A DNA stretch of 64,000 nt, taken from assembly GCA_016197405.1 (NCBI GenBank), contig JACPVR010000004.1, positions 421,487 to 485,486 on the forward strand, given 5' to 3'. The notes under the pieces were generated by a model that saw nothing but the letters and a program-made list of their open reading frames with translations, was not told the origin of the DNA and did no database searches. A program made the position numbers and the translations under genes. Position 1 is the first letter of the stretch. Each line of letters opens with the position of its first letter. This stretch comes from Mycobacterium sp. (GTDB lineage Bacteria > Actinomycetota > Actinomycetes > Mycobacteriales > Mycobacteriaceae). Of the stretch, positions 45,450 to 53,761 are shown piece after piece.

Positions 45450-46595
45450 TCAGGTGGTCAGGATCGTCGCGGCCGCTGTGCCGGGTGCGCCGTAGAGCTG
45501 GGCGAAGCCGACCTTGGGGGCACCGGGAACCTGGCGTTCACCGGCCTCACCGCGCAGTTGACGCACCAGTTCGTGGATCTGACGCAGCCCCGATGCGCCG
45601 ATCGGTTCGCCGTTGGCGATCAGGCCGCCGTCGGTGTTGATCGGTAGTGACCCGCCGATCTCGGTCGCGCCTTCGGCGAGCAGCTTCTCCTGGTCGCCGT
45701 CGGCGCAGAACCCGCACTCGGCCATGTGGATTATCTCTGCTCCGGCATCGGTGTCCTGCAGTTGCACGACGTCGACATCGCCGGGTGCTACGCCGGCCTT
45801 CTCGAAAGCCGCACGGGCGGCGTAGACGGTAGGCGAGACGTCCTCCTCGACGGGGGCGAATGTGGTGTTGACCTCGTAGGCACCGTAGCGGCGCGTGCGC
45901 ACCTCCACCGCGCGCAGGTAGACCGGCTTCGAGGTGTACCGGTGCGCGATGTCTGCCCGGCACATCACCACCGCGGAAGCACCCTCATCCGGAGTGCAGA
46001 ACATGTACTGCGTCAGTGGGTAGTTCAGCATCGGCGCGTTGAGAATGTCGTCCTCGGGGATCGGCTTGCGCCGGAAGGCATTCGGGTTCAATGCGCCATT
46101 GCGCAGATTCTTGTTGACCACTTTGGCCAAGGTGCGGTGCGAGATGCCGTGCTCGTGGGTGTAGCGGTTGGCTTTCATGCCGAAGAACTGGGTGGTCAGG
46201 TATTGGCCGTTCTCGGCGTACCAGGACGGCATCCCGACCAAGCTGGGATCCTCGGTGAAGGCACCGCGCGGGTGCTTGTCCAGGCCGACGGCGATCCCGA
46301 TGTCGTAGTCGCCGGTCCTGATGCCGTCGGCGCACGCCCGGGCCGCGCTGGCGGCGGTCGCGCACGCGTTGAAAACGCTGGTGAACGGAATACCCGAGAG
46401 TCCGACCATGCTGACGATGGCGTCCGGGTTGGCCACCGTCCAGCTGCCGCCGACGGCGAACTGGACATCGCTCCACTGCACGCCGGCATCCGCGACGGCG
46501 GCGAGAATTGCGTCGACACCCATCTGCATGGCGGTCTTGCCTTCGAATCGACCGAATGGGTGCATGCCCACGCCGATGATGGCCACATCGTGCAT
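45450..46595 (-). CDS. Thiolase-fold lipid-transfer/SCP-x-like protein, possible retro-aldolase
   Basis: This 381-residue thiolase-fold protein keeps a cysteine at the nucleophile position (Cys78 in NACATA). The His of the usual GHPxGATG is replaced by Glu330 (GEPIGASG), and the second Cys by a Tyr-containing stretch (QLYGAPG, Tyr368). Such changes are known from Ltp2-type aldolases that cleave steroid side chains together with a DUF35 protein (family knowledge). No DUF35 gene is seen here. The start is the ATG of MHDVAI; the ORF-track start lies inside the operator. A perfect operator lies 35 bases upstream. Confidence 0.82.
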   Translation of the reverse strand: MHDVAIIGVGMHPFGRFEGKTAMQMGVDAILAAVADAGVQWSDVQFAVGGSWTVANPDAIVSMVGLSGIPFTSVFNACATAASAARACADGIRTGDYDIGIAVGLDKHPRGAFTEDPSLVGMPSWYAENGQYLTTQFFGMKANRYTHEHGISHRTLAKVVNKNLRNGALNPNAFRRKPIPEDDILNAPMLNYPLTQYMFCTPDEGASAVVMCRADIAHRYTSKPVYLRAVEVRTRRYGAYEVNTTFAPVEEDVSPTVYAARAAFEKAGVAPGDVDVVQLQDTDAGAEIIHMAECGFCADGDQEKLLAEGATEIGGSLPINTDGGLIANGEPIGASGLRQIHELVRQLRGEAGERQVPGAPKVGFAQLYGAPGTAAATILTT

Positions 46596-46630
46596 ATCGG
46601 GAGTCCTCGATTCTCCGGCTGGCCGGTGCA

Positions 46631-46647
46631 ACTGTAGCGCTTACAGT
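46631..46647. promoter_or_regulatory. 17-bp operator upstream of thiolase-fold gene
   Basis: ACTGTAG-CGC-TTACAGT matches the consensus at all informative positions. It is the left-hand site of a divergent promoter region (46596-46825) that contains two operators, one for each direction. Confidence 0.7.
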
Positions 46648-46757
46648 ATCGTATCTAGTGCTCGTGAATACCGACGGGGAAGACGGGTTTACGCACGGCG
46701 CCGAGTCGGGGCCGGGGAAACGTGCGACCCACTTCCGACCAGCCGATGGATTAGGTT

Positions 46758-46774
46758 ACTGTAACTATTACAGT
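46758..46774. promoter_or_regulatory. Perfect 17-bp operator upstream of ALDH operon
   Basis: ACTGTAA-CTA-TTACAGT is a perfect 7-3-7 inverted repeat 51 bases upstream of the GTG at 46826. Both arms are identical to those of the site at 24101; only the central three bases differ. Confidence 0.72.
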
Positions 46775-46825
46775 TGGGCAGCCCAGATGTGGCGGCGGAA
46801 TCGGTGTGAGCGCGGGAGGTGGCAG

Positions 46826-48376
46826 GTGAGCGAGATCCTGGCGGATCAATCGGCGCCCAGCGTGGACCTGGGACGCCGTGTGGCCCAGCGCGCCGAGGTG
46901 CGCATGCTCATCGACGGCCTACTCGTGGAATCGGCTAGCGGTGAGCGATTCGACAATGTCAGCCCGGCAACGGGTCTGCTGTTGGGATCGACCACGGCCG
47001 CGGGCCCCGCCGATATGGACCGGGCCATCGGGGCGGCCAGGCGGGCCTTCGACGACAGTGATTGGTCGACCGATGTCGAACTCCGCAAACGATGCCTGCA
47101 ACAGCTGCAATCGGCTCTGGAAGCCGAGCAGGAGGACCTTCGTGAGGAGCTCATCGCCGAGGTGGGCTGCCCGGCGATGACAACGCAGTCGGCGCAGCTG
47201 GATTGGCCGCTGGCCGCCGCCCTGCGTTATCCGACAGGCCTGATCGACGAGTTCGCCTGGGAACGAACACTCGACGGTGGGGGTCTGTTCGGCGACCGGA
47301 ACGTGCGCACCGTCGTCAAGGAGCCGGCCGGCGTGGTCGCCGCGATCACCCCGTCGAACTTCCCGATAGAGGTCATCCTCAACAAACTCGGGCCCGCCCT
47401 GGCCACCGGTAACACCGTGGTGCTCAAGCCCGACCCGAACACGCCATGGAATGCCACCCGGTTGGGACGTCTGATCGCCGAACACACCGACATCCCGGCA
47501 GGCGTGGTCAATGTGGTGCCGACACCGTCCAACGACGTCGCCGCGCGTCTGGGCGCCGATCCCCGGGTCGATCTGATCTCGTTCACCGGATCGACCGCCG
47601 TGGGCAGGGCATTGATGCGTCAGGCCGCCGACACCATGAAACGCACCTTCCTGGAGCTCGGGGGGAAGTCGGCCCTCGTGGTCCTCGACGATGCCAATCC
47701 GGCCGCCATCATCCCCAGCGCCGTGGGGGTTTGTGTCCATGCCGGCCAGGCGTGTGCGTCGACGACCCGCATGCTTGTGCACCGTTCGCTGTTCGATGAA
47801 GCGGTCGCCGGCGTCACAACGGTTTTCGCCAACGTCCCGGTCGGTGATCCGGTGCATGCCGACACCCTCGTCGGGCCGCTCATCAGCGCTGCACAACGGC
47901 AGAAGGTTCTCGACGCCTGCGACCAGGCACGCGGCAGCGGAGCCGAAATCACCACGGGCGGTGCCGCATACGGCAAGTCCGAAGGCCTCGCCGAGCATCT
48001 GTTGGACGGTCACTTCGTACAACCCACCGTGATCGTGGGCGTGGACAATTCCGCACCGATCGCTCGGCAGGAGATCTTCGGCCCAGTGCTGGTCATCATG
48101 CCCTTCGATGATGACGACGACGCAGTCCGGCTGGCCAATGACAATCCATTCGGGTTGGCCGGCGCAGTGTTGTCGCGCTCCACCGAACGCGCCATGAGTG
48201 TCGCTCGTCGAATCCGGACCGGTGCCGTTGGTGTCAACGGCGGCATGTACTACGGCGCCGACGCGCCCTTCGGCGGTTACAAGAACAGCGGGGTGGGTCG
48301 GCAGTGCGGTATCGAGGGTTTCGAGCAGTACCTCGAGACCAAGACGATCGGTGTCCGGATGCCGCGTCGAAAATGA
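46826..48376 (+). CDS. NAD-dependent aldehyde dehydrogenase, paralogue of AldA
   Basis: This 516-residue ALDH has a complete active site: Asn178 in TPSNF, Glu277 in LELGG and nucleophile Cys310 in GQACA. It is longer than AldA by an N-terminal extension of about 25 residues. The segment ARRAFDDSDWSTDVELR is almost identical to AldA of this window, so one gene likely arose by duplication of the other. It starts at GTG six bases after GGGAGG. It begins the operon ALDH-SDR-ALDH-P450. Confidence 0.93.
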   Translation: MSEILADQSAPSVDLGRRVAQRAEVRMLIDGLLVESASGERFDNVSPATGLLLGSTTAAGPADMDRAIGAARRAFDDSDWSTDVELRKRCLQQLQSALEAEQEDLREELIAEVGCPAMTTQSAQLDWPLAAALRYPTGLIDEFAWERTLDGGGLFGDRNVRTVVKEPAGVVAAITPSNFPIEVILNKLGPALATGNTVVLKPDPNTPWNATRLGRLIAEHTDIPAGVVNVVPTPSNDVAARLGADPRVDLISFTGSTAVGRALMRQAADTMKRTFLELGGKSALVVLDDANPAAIIPSAVGVCVHAGQACASTTRMLVHRSLFDEAVAGVTTVFANVPVGDPVHADTLVGPLISAAQRQKVLDACDQARGSGAEITTGGAAYGKSEGLAEHLLDGHFVQPTVIVGVDNSAPIARQEIFGPVLVIMPFDDDDDAVRLANDNPFGLAGAVLSRSTERAMSVARRIRTGAVGVNGGMYYGADAPFGGYKNSGVGRQCGIEGFEQYLETKTIGVRMPRRK

Positions 48377-48418
48377 AAAACCGCAACAACATTCGCCAGC
48401 ACGTGAAAGGTCAGATAC

Positions 48419-49267
48419 ATGGGCAAACTGGATGACAAGGTCGCCGTGGTATCGGGTGCTGCTCGCGGGCAGGGCCGTTCACACGCGGTGAACCTCGCCG
48501 CGGAAGGCGCGAGCATCATCGCCCTTGACATCTGTGCGGACCTGGCCGGAAACACCTATCCGCTGGCGCGGCCCGAGGATCTCGACGAGACCGCACGGCT
48601 TGTCGAGAAGGAGGGTGTGCGGGCCCACACCGTCATCGTGGATGTGCGTGAGCGCGCCGCGGTGTGGAAGGCCGTCGAAGACGGTGTCCGCGAACTCGGC
48701 CGGCTCGACGTGGTGGTCGCCAACGCCGGGATCTGTGCCATGGGCACAGGGCAGACCATCCAATCGTGGTCAGACACCATCGATACCGACCTGGTGGGGG
48801 TTTTCAACGTGATCCAGGCGAGCCTGCCGCATGTCAACGACGGCGGCTCGATCATCGCGACAGGCTCTCTGGCCGCGTTGCTCGGCAGTTCCACCAGCCA
48901 GGGACCGGGCGGCGCCGGGTATAGCTTCGCCAAACAGGTCGTCGCACATTACGTCAATGATCTGTCTATCCAGTTGGCCAAGAGAATGATTCGGGTCAAC
49001 GCCGTCCATCCGACCAATGTGAACACCGACATGCTGCACAACGAGGGCATGTATCGGGTTTTCCGGCCCGATCTGAAATCCCCGACCCGCGAAGAGGCCG
49101 AAGCCTCCTTCCCGGCGATGCAGGCCATGCCGGTTCCCTATATCGAACCGCAGGATGTCTCGAACGCGGTGGTGTTTCTTGCCAGCGACGATGCCCGCTT
49201 CATCACCGGTACGCAGCTGCGGGTCGATGCGGGCGGATTCGTCAAGGCCAAGCCGTACAAGGCCTGA
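48419..49267 (+). CDS. Mycofactocin-coupled SDR
   Basis: This 282-residue SDR has SGAARGQGRSHAV at the N-terminus and the insertion ALDICADLAGNTYPLARPEDL, characteristic of the mycofactocin-associated SDR subgroup. The catalytic Tyr/Lys lie in YSFAKQ. It would oxidise an alcohol and pass electrons to mycofactocin. With aldehyde dehydrogenases on both sides and a P450 downstream, the operon forms a hydroxylate-to-acid route (alcohol, aldehyde, acid). GAAAGG precedes the ATG. Confidence 0.9.
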   Translation: MGKLDDKVAVVSGAARGQGRSHAVNLAAEGASIIALDICADLAGNTYPLARPEDLDETARLVEKEGVRAHTVIVDVRERAAVWKAVEDGVRELGRLDVVVANAGICAMGTGQTIQSWSDTIDTDLVGVFNVIQASLPHVNDGGSIIATGSLAALLGSSTSQGPGGAGYSFAKQVVAHYVNDLSIQLAKRMIRVNAVHPTNVNTDMLHNEGMYRVFRPDLKSPTREEAEASFPAMQAMPVPYIEPQDVSNAVVFLASDDARFITGTQLRVDAGGFVKAKPYKA

Positions 49268-49272
49268 CGGCG

Positions 49273-50793
49273 GTGAGCATCGAACAGGCTGCAGTCGACG
49301 ACGTGGTCGGGGGACCCGCGGGCCTCGGCGATATTCTGGCGTCGCAGCGCCGGGCGTTCGTTGCCGAGGGGCCGCCTGATGTCGATGTTCGGCGTAACCG
49401 CATCGACCGACTGCTCGCATTGCTGTTGGACAACACCGATGCCTTCCTCGACGCCATGGCAGCCGATTTCGGTACCCGCTCCCGGGCCGCATCGTTGTTC
49501 ACCGAAGTGGTGGGAATCATCCCCGTCATCGAGCACACCAGATCCCATGTCGCGCAATGGATGAAGCCAACCAAACTGATGCGAGCCGCTCGGATTCTGG
49601 GCTTCAAGGCTGATGTCGAACCGACGCCGCTGGGTGTGGTGGGCATCATCGGCCCGTGGAACTTTCCGGTGAACCTGGTGGTCCTGCCTGCCGCCGCGGC
49701 CTTCGCCGCGGGTAACCGCGTGATGATCAAGATGTCGGAGATCACCTCTGCCACAGCTGAACTGATGCGTAAGCTGGCGCCGAGATACTTCACGTCCGAT
49801 GAGCTCTATGTCGTGACCGGTGGGCGCGATGTAGCGGCGGAATTCACCAGGCTGCCGTTCGACCACCTGTTCTTCACCGGGTCGCCCGAGATCGGAGTTC
49901 TGGTGCAGCGCGCCGCGGCTGACAATCTGGTACCGGTCACCCTGGAACTCGGCGGTAAGAACCCGGTGGTGGTGGCACCGGACGCCGATATCGCGCAGGC
50001 GGCGCGACGTGTCGCGGCGGCCAGGATGGTCAACGGCGGGCAGGTCTGCGTGTGCCCCGACTACGTCTTCGTTCCCGAGGCGCAGCTCCCGACATTCCTT
50101 GAGGCCGCTCGTCGCACCTGGCAGGCCATGTTTCCCGCCGTGCTGACCAATGACGACTACTGCTCCTGTGTCAACGAACCGAACTATGACCGCGTGCTCG
50201 GTTTGATCGACGACGCCTACGTCAAGGGCGCCACCGTCGAGACGGTCGCCCCGGCAGGTGAGCTACTGCCCGACCGCGCCACCCGCAAGATCGCTCCGAC
50301 CATCGTCCACGGCATCGAGCCACACATGAGGATCAGCTCCGAGGAGATATTCGGACCCGTCCTGATGGTCATGGGGTATTCGCGGCTATGCGATGTGATC
50401 GACTACATCAACGACCGACCGGCTCCATTGGTGGCGTACTGGTACGGACCCGATGGCGACGATTTTCGCACCTTCGTGACTCACACCCGCAGCGGCGGTG
50501 TGGCCCGTAATGACTTTGCCGCGCAGATGATCCCGTCGGCGGCGCCGTTCGGCGGCGTGGGACACAGCGGGATGGGTGCCTATCACGGCAAGGCCGGTTT
50601 CGACGCGTTCACGCACTACCGGTCGGTGGTCGGATCCGATCTGCCGTTCAGCATCACCGGCACGGCTTCGCCCCCTTTCCGCACTCCGATGAAGGTCTAC
50701 GCGAACGCTTCCCTGCGGATGGCTCGCAACCGGACGCACCGTCGGCTACGGCGAAAACAATCAGCTCACGTCGTTGAGGGGAGATCGAGATGA
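49273..50793 (+). CDS. Aldehyde dehydrogenase (coniferyl-aldehyde/class 3-like)
   Basis: This 506-residue ALDH of a different branch from AldA has GPWNFP, TLELGG (Glu225) and GQVCVCP (Cys259), as in class 3 and coniferyl-aldehyde dehydrogenases. The C-terminal tail is basic (RMARNRTHRRLRRKQ) and may bind membranes or nucleic acid by charge. It starts at GTG five bases after the SDR stop. The P450 gene overlaps its stop by four bases. A second ALDH in the same operon suggests two aldehydes or two stereoisomers. Confidence 0.9.
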   Translation: MSIEQAAVDDVVGGPAGLGDILASQRRAFVAEGPPDVDVRRNRIDRLLALLLDNTDAFLDAMAADFGTRSRAASLFTEVVGIIPVIEHTRSHVAQWMKPTKLMRAARILGFKADVEPTPLGVVGIIGPWNFPVNLVVLPAAAAFAAGNRVMIKMSEITSATAELMRKLAPRYFTSDELYVVTGGRDVAAEFTRLPFDHLFFTGSPEIGVLVQRAAADNLVPVTLELGGKNPVVVAPDADIAQAARRVAAARMVNGGQVCVCPDYVFVPEAQLPTFLEAARRTWQAMFPAVLTNDDYCSCVNEPNYDRVLGLIDDAYVKGATVETVAPAGELLPDRATRKIAPTIVHGIEPHMRISSEEIFGPVLMVMGYSRLCDVIDYINDRPAPLVAYWYGPDGDDFRTFVTHTRSGGVARNDFAAQMIPSAAPFGGVGHSGMGAYHGKAGFDAFTHYRSVVGSDLPFSITGTASPPFRTPMKVYANASLRMARNRTHRRLRRKQSAHVVEGRSR

Positions 50794-51995
50794 CGACGAC
50801 AACTGTGGTGTTCGACCCGTTCTCCGAGGACTTCTTCAACGGCCCGTACGAGACGTACCGCCGGATGCGCGAAGAGGCGCCGGTCTATTACAGCGAGCGG
50901 TACGACTTCTACGCCATAACCCGGCATCAGGATGTGGCGGCGGCCTACAAGGACTACGAGTCCTATTCGTCGGCGCGCGGCGTTGACCTGGCGATGGTGC
51001 GCAAAGGTGAGGTCACCGAACACGGATCGATCATCACGATGGATCCGCCGAACCACCGTCACATGCGCAGCCTGCTGAACAAGGTCTTCACCCCACGCGC
51101 CATCCAGGCGCAGAAGCCGATGGTCGGTGCGCTCGTCGACAAGTACCTGTCGGCCGTCGACCGCAACGGTTTCGATATGGTGCAGGACTTTTCGGCGCTA
51201 TTCCCCGTCGAGGTGATCACCACCATGCAAGGCGTCCCGGAGGGAGACAGTCAACGCGTCCGGAACTGGATCGATGAGCTGCTGCACCGCGAGGCCGGTG
51301 AGGTCGACATGACCGAGAGCGGTCAGCGGGCTGCGGTCGAGATGGCCATCTACTACTACAAACTGATCAAGCAGCGCCGCGGGGAGCTCGGTGACGATCT
51401 GCTGAGCAAGCTCATCAATTCCGAGATCGAGCGCGAAGACGGTGAGATGGGTCCACTGTCGAATATCGAGATAACGGAATTCGCAACGCTATTGGGTGGT
51501 GCCGGCGCCGAGACGGTGACCAAATTGCTCGGCAATGCGGCGGTGGTTTTCGCCCAGAATCCCGACCAGTGGCAGAAGCTGCTCGACGATCGCAGCAAGA
51601 TTCCGTCGGCCGTGGAAGAACTGCTGCGTTATGAGGCGCCCGCACAGTACAACGTGCGGTGCTCGCTGCGGGACATCACGCTGCACGGCGTCACGATACC
51701 GGCCGGCAAACCGGTATTCCTGGTCGGCGGCGCGGCCAATCGCGATCCCGAAGCATGGACGGAACCGGACACTTTCGACATCGACCGGGATCGCACCGAG
51801 GCGCAGAACCTGGGGCTGGGCTACGGCATCCACAGTTGCCTCGGCGCCGCCCTGGCCAGAATGGAAAGTGCCATCGCGCTGGACAAGATGCTCGATTTCA
51901 TGCCGCGCTTCGAAGTCGATTTCGCCGGGTGCCGACGGGTGAACATGCAAAACGTCGCGGGTTGGAGCAATGTGCCGGTCCGGGTGCTCGACTGA
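50790..51995 (+). CDS. Cytochrome P450 with altered haem-loop signature
   Basis: This 401-residue bacterial P450 has the I-helix GGAGAET (Thr242), ExxR at Glu277-Arg280 and Cys350 as haem ligand. The haem loop reads LGYGIHSCLG, so the invariant Phe seven residues before Cys is Leu343. That Phe modulates haem potential and the Fe-S bond. The enzyme is the last gene of the ALDH-SDR-ALDH operon and may catalyse the first hydroxylation of that route. No ferredoxin is adjacent. Confidence 0.9.
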   Translation: MTTTTVVFDPFSEDFFNGPYETYRRMREEAPVYYSERYDFYAITRHQDVAAAYKDYESYSSARGVDLAMVRKGEVTEHGSIITMDPPNHRHMRSLLNKVFTPRAIQAQKPMVGALVDKYLSAVDRNGFDMVQDFSALFPVEVITTMQGVPEGDSQRVRNWIDELLHREAGEVDMTESGQRAAVEMAIYYYKLIKQRRGELGDDLLSKLINSEIEREDGEMGPLSNIEITEFATLLGGAGAETVTKLLGNAAVVFAQNPDQWQKLLDDRSKIPSAVEELLRYEAPAQYNVRCSLRDITLHGVTIPAGKPVFLVGGAANRDPEAWTEPDTFDIDRDRTEAQNLGLGYGIHSCLGAALARMESAIALDKMLDFMPRFEVDFAGCRRVNMQNVAGWSNVPVRVLD

Positions 51996-51996
51996 C

Positions 51997-52620
51997 TTAC
52001 CGCCAGGCCTCGATGAGTTCGTCGGTGGTGGTGACGGTGGCCAGCAATGCCAGGGTGTTTTCGATGATCGCGGTGCCGTAATCGGCCGGGATTCCGGCCA
52101 CCGCGTCGCGGGGGAGTACCACTCGATAACCGGCGTTGACGGCGTCCATCACCAGGTTGGGAATGGCGATGTTGAGCGACACTCCCACCGCCACGATCGT
52201 CGTCACGCCCATGTTGCGCAGTATCGCGTTCAGATCGGTACCGCCCATCGGGCCCAGGCCGTGCCAGCGGTGCAGCACCAGGTCCTGCGGCTCTGGTCCG
52301 AACTCCGGCAGGAGGGTGGCGCCATCGCTACCGGGCAGAATCGCGACGTCCTTTCGGCCGATCGCGAACAGCGTGGCATTGCGATTGGAGCCCAGACCAT
52401 CGGCGCGGCGCTGGACAAGGCAGTGCACCAACGGAACCGACGCCGATCGCGCCACCGGTAGCAGTCGGGCGATATTCGGCAACGCTTCCCGGCGGGCCTC
52501 ATCTGCCAACGCCGCCAGGCCGGCGTTCGGGCCGACGACAGCACCCTGGAGCTCCTGGGTGATCACGGCGGTGTGACCCGGTGCCACCAGGCCCACCAGC
52601 TTGTCGCGAGGCACCGTCAC
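51997..52620 (-). CDS. Isochorismatase-fold protein lacking the catalytic triad
   Basis: This 207-residue protein has the isochorismatase/cysteine-hydrolase fold, with the recognisable MGVTTIVAVGVSLNIAIPN and DAVNAGYRVVLPRDAVAG. The catalytic Asp is Thr21 (VITQELQ), the Lys position is His/Arg (VLHRWH), and the Cys is Ala152. It should not be active as a cysteine hydrolase and may act by another mechanism, or as a binding or structural partner. Its ATG overlaps the stop of the Rieske oxygenase gene, which implies joint function. Confidence 0.82.
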   Translation of the reverse strand: MTVPRDKLVGLVAPGHTAVITQELQGAVVGPNAGLAALADEARREALPNIARLLPVARSASVPLVHCLVQRRADGLGSNRNATLFAIGRKDVAILPGSDGATLLPEFGPEPQDLVLHRWHGLGPMGGTDLNAILRNMGVTTIVAVGVSLNIAIPNLVMDAVNAGYRVVLPRDAVAGIPADYGTAIIENTLALLATVTTTDELIEAWR

Positions 52621-53627
52621 GCCGAGGTGCTCTCGTGCGCGGGAACCTCATAGAATCGGGTGGCCCACTTCCGCATGGCCATATACGGTTTCGCGTCGAT
52701 CTTGGACAGCGCCGGGTGCTCGACGTACTTCTGGTAGCGCCAGATCTCGACATCCTCCCAGACCGTCTTGAGGAATTGGCGTTCGACTTTTTCCCGGACA
52801 TGCTCGGGCGGAACATCGGAGGTCTCGCCGGCGATCTTGGGCCACCAGATCGAATAGAACATGTCGGAGACCTCGTCGTCGACCGGGGTGCAGGCGAATA
52901 TCAGCCGATGGTTTGACGTGCCTTCGAAGACACTCATCGCGAACCCGAGCCCGGAGAAGTGGCTGTGGATGCGCAGCGCCATCGCATCCGGATCCTCGCT
53001 GCGGGCATCGGGCCAGCCCGTGAGGAACCGCCACTCCTCGTCGACGTGCTCCCAGTGCAGACATACCGGCGTCACGCTTGCGCCGTGTACGTAGCGGAAG
53101 TGAGCGCTGTCGGGTCCGTTCTCGGCGACGATCTGCGGGTGCACCGGTATGGCATCCGCGCGGCTGGAGAACTCCGGGTAGGGCCGGTAGTAGGCATCGG
53201 CGTCGGTCTCGAACTGCGGGAACTTCCAGAAGATGTCGGGTAGCTCCCATTGCGGTTCCTTGCCCTCGGGCTGGAACCACATGAAGATGCAGCCGTACTG
53301 CTCCTTGACGGGGTAGGAGCGCAGACGCAGACCGCGGTTCGGTTTGTCGGGTTGGTACGGGATGAACCGGTTCGAGCCGTCCGGACCCCAGCGCCAGCCG
53401 TGGAAAGGACATTCGACGCAGTCTCCGACGACCGTGCCGCCGTGTCCGATATGGGCGCCGAGATGTTTGCAGTGCGCTTCCAATAGGTGCAACACGCCGG
53501 CGGTATCGCGGTAGGCCACCAGATCCTCACCGAAATACTTCAGCGCCCGGACGTCGCCGACCTGGTATTCCGCCGACCAACCGATCATGAACCACCCGGT
53601 GACCTTCCAGGTGAACGGCACCTTCAT
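52617..53627 (-). CDS. Rieske non-haem iron oxygenase (KshA-like)
   Basis: This 336-residue oxygenase subunit has a Rieske [2Fe-2S] motif CKH-x17-CPFH (Cys53, His55, Cys73, His76) and a catalytic iron site NGPDSAHFRYVH (Asp173, His176, His181). It resembles KshA-type terminal oxygenases that hydroxylate polycyclic alicyclic substrates such as 3-ketosteroids; they need a reductase such as KshB, absent here. GGGAG precedes the ATG of MKVPFTW. An operator lies 30 bases upstream in the region shared with the flavin monooxygenase. Confidence 0.9.
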   Translation of the reverse strand: MKVPFTWKVTGWFMIGWSAEYQVGDVRALKYFGEDLVAYRDTAGVLHLLEAHCKHLGAHIGHGGTVVGDCVECPFHGWRWGPDGSNRFIPYQPDKPNRGLRLRSYPVKEQYGCIFMWFQPEGKEPQWELPDIFWKFPQFETDADAYYRPYPEFSSRADAIPVHPQIVAENGPDSAHFRYVHGASVTPVCLHWEHVDEEWRFLTGWPDARSEDPDAMALRIHSHFSGLGFAMSVFEGTSNHRLIFACTPVDDEVSDMFYSIWWPKIAGETSDVPPEHVREKVERQFLKTVWEDVEIWRYQKYVEHPALSKIDAKPYMAMRKWATRFYEVPAHESTSA

Positions 53628-53657
53628 CGCGTGCTCCCTTTTTTCGTTGCCAGGCTC

Positions 53658-53674
53658 ACTGTATCCCTTACGGT
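53658..53674. promoter_or_regulatory. 17-bp operator between Rieske and BVMO genes
   Basis: ACTGTAT-CCC-TTACGGT matches the consensus at all informative positions and combines one half-site of the ACTGTA type with one of the ACCGTA type. It lies 30 bases from the Rieske start and 87 from the BVMO start, so it could control both. Confidence 0.65.
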
Positions 53675-53761
53675 ATAAGTTTCTGCAGGAACCGCACGTG
53701 CGGTGTCCGCCGGTGACCGGCGAACGTGCAGCGCAACGGCCCCGAGGAAAGGTGTGCACTC

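Noticed and set aside
46596-46631. Upstream start of the thiolase-fold gene at 46631
   Set aside because: It would use a non-ATG codon inside the operator and adds 12 residues absent from the family; the ATG at 46595 begins the conserved fold.
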